Positions 63,378 to 64,000 of a DNA stretch of 64,000 bases are shown one piece after another. How positions within the stretch are numbered: the stretch's first letter is position 1; every line of letters starts with the position of its first letter. This stretch comes from Kribbella antibiotica. Its GTDB lineage: Bacteria > Actinomycetota > Actinomycetes > Propionibacteriales > Kribbellaceae. Both the position numbers and the translations under genes were made by a program. The stretch lies in the NCBI RefSeq assembly GCF_004349055.1, contig NZ_SMKX01000022.1, positions 1 to 64,000 of the forward strand, read 5' to 3'. The notes under the pieces are model-generated. The model saw only the letters and a list, made by a program, of their open reading frames with translations, ran no database searches and had not been told where the DNA came from.

Positions 63378-63946
63378 TCATCAGCCTGCGATCCCGTCCT
63401 CAGCTCGGCCGAGCCAGTGCCGTCGGCGTCAACGGCTGGCGTCTGACGTGTACTTCGGACTCCGCGCTCGTGGTGCACGTAGCCGGCGCGGTCGCCATCC
63501 TTTTCGCCCGAGCGATCGGCCCGACCGCGCTTGCTGAGTTGGCAGTTGACGCCTGTCTCACCGACGGCAAGGATCCGGTCGCCATGCTGAGCGAGGCCAG
63601 AGCCCGATTGGCCCGGGAAGGCAGGGTTCTCGACGCTGTCGCCGTCCAGTCGGCCGCGGTTGTCCTGACACCTGAACGGACCGGCGCGATCGCCGTCTCC
63701 GGTGGGCTGCCGGTCTACCTGATCTCCGATGGCTACGCCGCCCGAATCGACCCAGATGTTGCCCAGAGCAACAGGGTTGAGGTGCGGGACTTCACGCTGG
63801 CAGCCGGTCAGCAGCTTCTGCTGGTCGACGAACCGCTGGAAGACAAGGGTATTGCGCTCGACTGGCAACCGTCGTACGGCGGGAGCGGGATCGAGCTGCT
63901 GACGGAGCGGGCCGGCGGCTTCGTCGTCGGCGTGTCCGTCAGTTGA
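63374..63946 (+). CDS. Possible PP2C-fold protein, unknown
   Basis: 190 aa from ATG 63374, overlapping the kinase stop (ATGA). The pattern ALVVHVAGAVAILFARAIGP, TALAELAVDACLTDGKDPVA and AVAVQSAAVVLTPERTGAIA, with VSGGLPVYLISDG, is beta-sandwich-like and follows the order of a PP2C core. The metal-binding Asp residues of active PP2C (DGxG, DGxxD) are not visible. It may be a degenerate phosphatase or a phospho-sensor. The assignment is tentative and based on fold and position next to the kinase. Confidence 0.6.
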   Translation: MIISLRSRPQLGRASAVGVNGWRLTCTSDSALVVHVAGAVAILFARAIGPTALAELAVDACLTDGKDPVAMLSEARARLAREGRVLDAVAVQSAAVVLTPERTGAIAVSGGLPVYLISDGYAARIDPDVAQSNRVEVRDFTLAAGQQLLLVDEPLEDKGIALDWQPSYGGSGIELLTERAGGFVVGVSVS

Positions 63947-63978
63947 CAGAGATTCACCATCAGACGACCGGGGGCGAG

Positions 63979-64000
63979 ATGACACCGACACCCACCGTGC
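63979..64000 (+). CDS. Start of the next gene in the rightward arm (partial)
   Basis: ATG at 63979 with GGGGGCGAG immediately upstream, then MTPTPTV before the window ends. The ribosome site and spacing suggest the operon continues to the right. Confidence 0.4.

Overview
The window is high-GC DNA with dense, often 4-bp-overlapping genes (ATGA/GTGA junctions), many GTG starts and typical actinobacterial families: GAF-ANTAR regulators, an Acg-like nitroreductase, several universal stress proteins, cydABDC, a large secreted GH27 enzyme and Excalibur repeats. It fits a soil actinomycete, perhaps of the Kribbella/Nocardioidales type. The genus is inference; no rRNA or complete tRNA gene is present.

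1-8.7 kb is a sialic-acid or acyl-sugar scavenging island. It holds a secreted sialidase (cut by the left edge), a FadR/GntR repressor, and a divergent operon encoding a family 5 solute-binding lipoprotein, a DppB-like permease, a DppC-DppD fusion, a DppF-like ATPase and an N-acetylneuraminate-lyase/DapA-family aldolase. The same 18-bp operator-like element occurs before all three transcription units.

8.7-13.1 kb carries a membrane-anchored protein of unknown role, a small sigma-like protein and three consecutive GAF-ANTAR proteins, with a perfect G-quadruplex motif between two of them. 13.4-45.4 kb is a hypoxia/dormancy-type island: fatty acid desaturase, DoxX, flavodoxin, Acg nitroreductase, SulP transporter with an ArsR repressor, cydABDC, alcohol dehydrogenase, four universal stress proteins, a GNAT-acyl-CoA synthetase fusion, a P-type ATPase, a DUF1003 protein and an FMN-binding split-barrel protein. 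Recurrent boxes with the core CGAAGGWCC or AAAGGTCC precede many of these units and suggest one DosR/DevR-like regulon. The island also contains eroded genes: a GAPDH/PEP-synthase chimera, a flavoprotein disulfide reductase fragment, a CorA C-terminus and a tRNA 3' fragment.

Unrelated housekeeping or surface genes are interspersed in this part: DUF3892, SMP-30-like, an HTH regulator, M23 and Excalibur proteins, and a BASS transporter. 45.4-54.0 kb has an APC permease, a multi-domain GH27 alpha-galactosidase, a secreted M14 carboxypeptidase and a GAF-LuxR regulator.

54.3-64 kb is the most novel region. It is a divergent locus built around a 98-bp promoter with a perfect 10-bp inverted repeat. 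The leftward arm encodes an OmpA-like lipoprotein, a four-helix membrane protein and two coiled-coil proteins. The rightward arm encodes a coiled-coil protein, a Clp/ClpV-type AAA+ ATPase, a radical SAM activase-like enzyme, an FHA protein, a kinase-like protein with a non-canonical DFG, a possible PP2C-fold protein, and the start of another gene. The parts list resembles the phospho-signalling and unfoldase modules of contractile secretion systems, but no tube or sheath gene is visible here.
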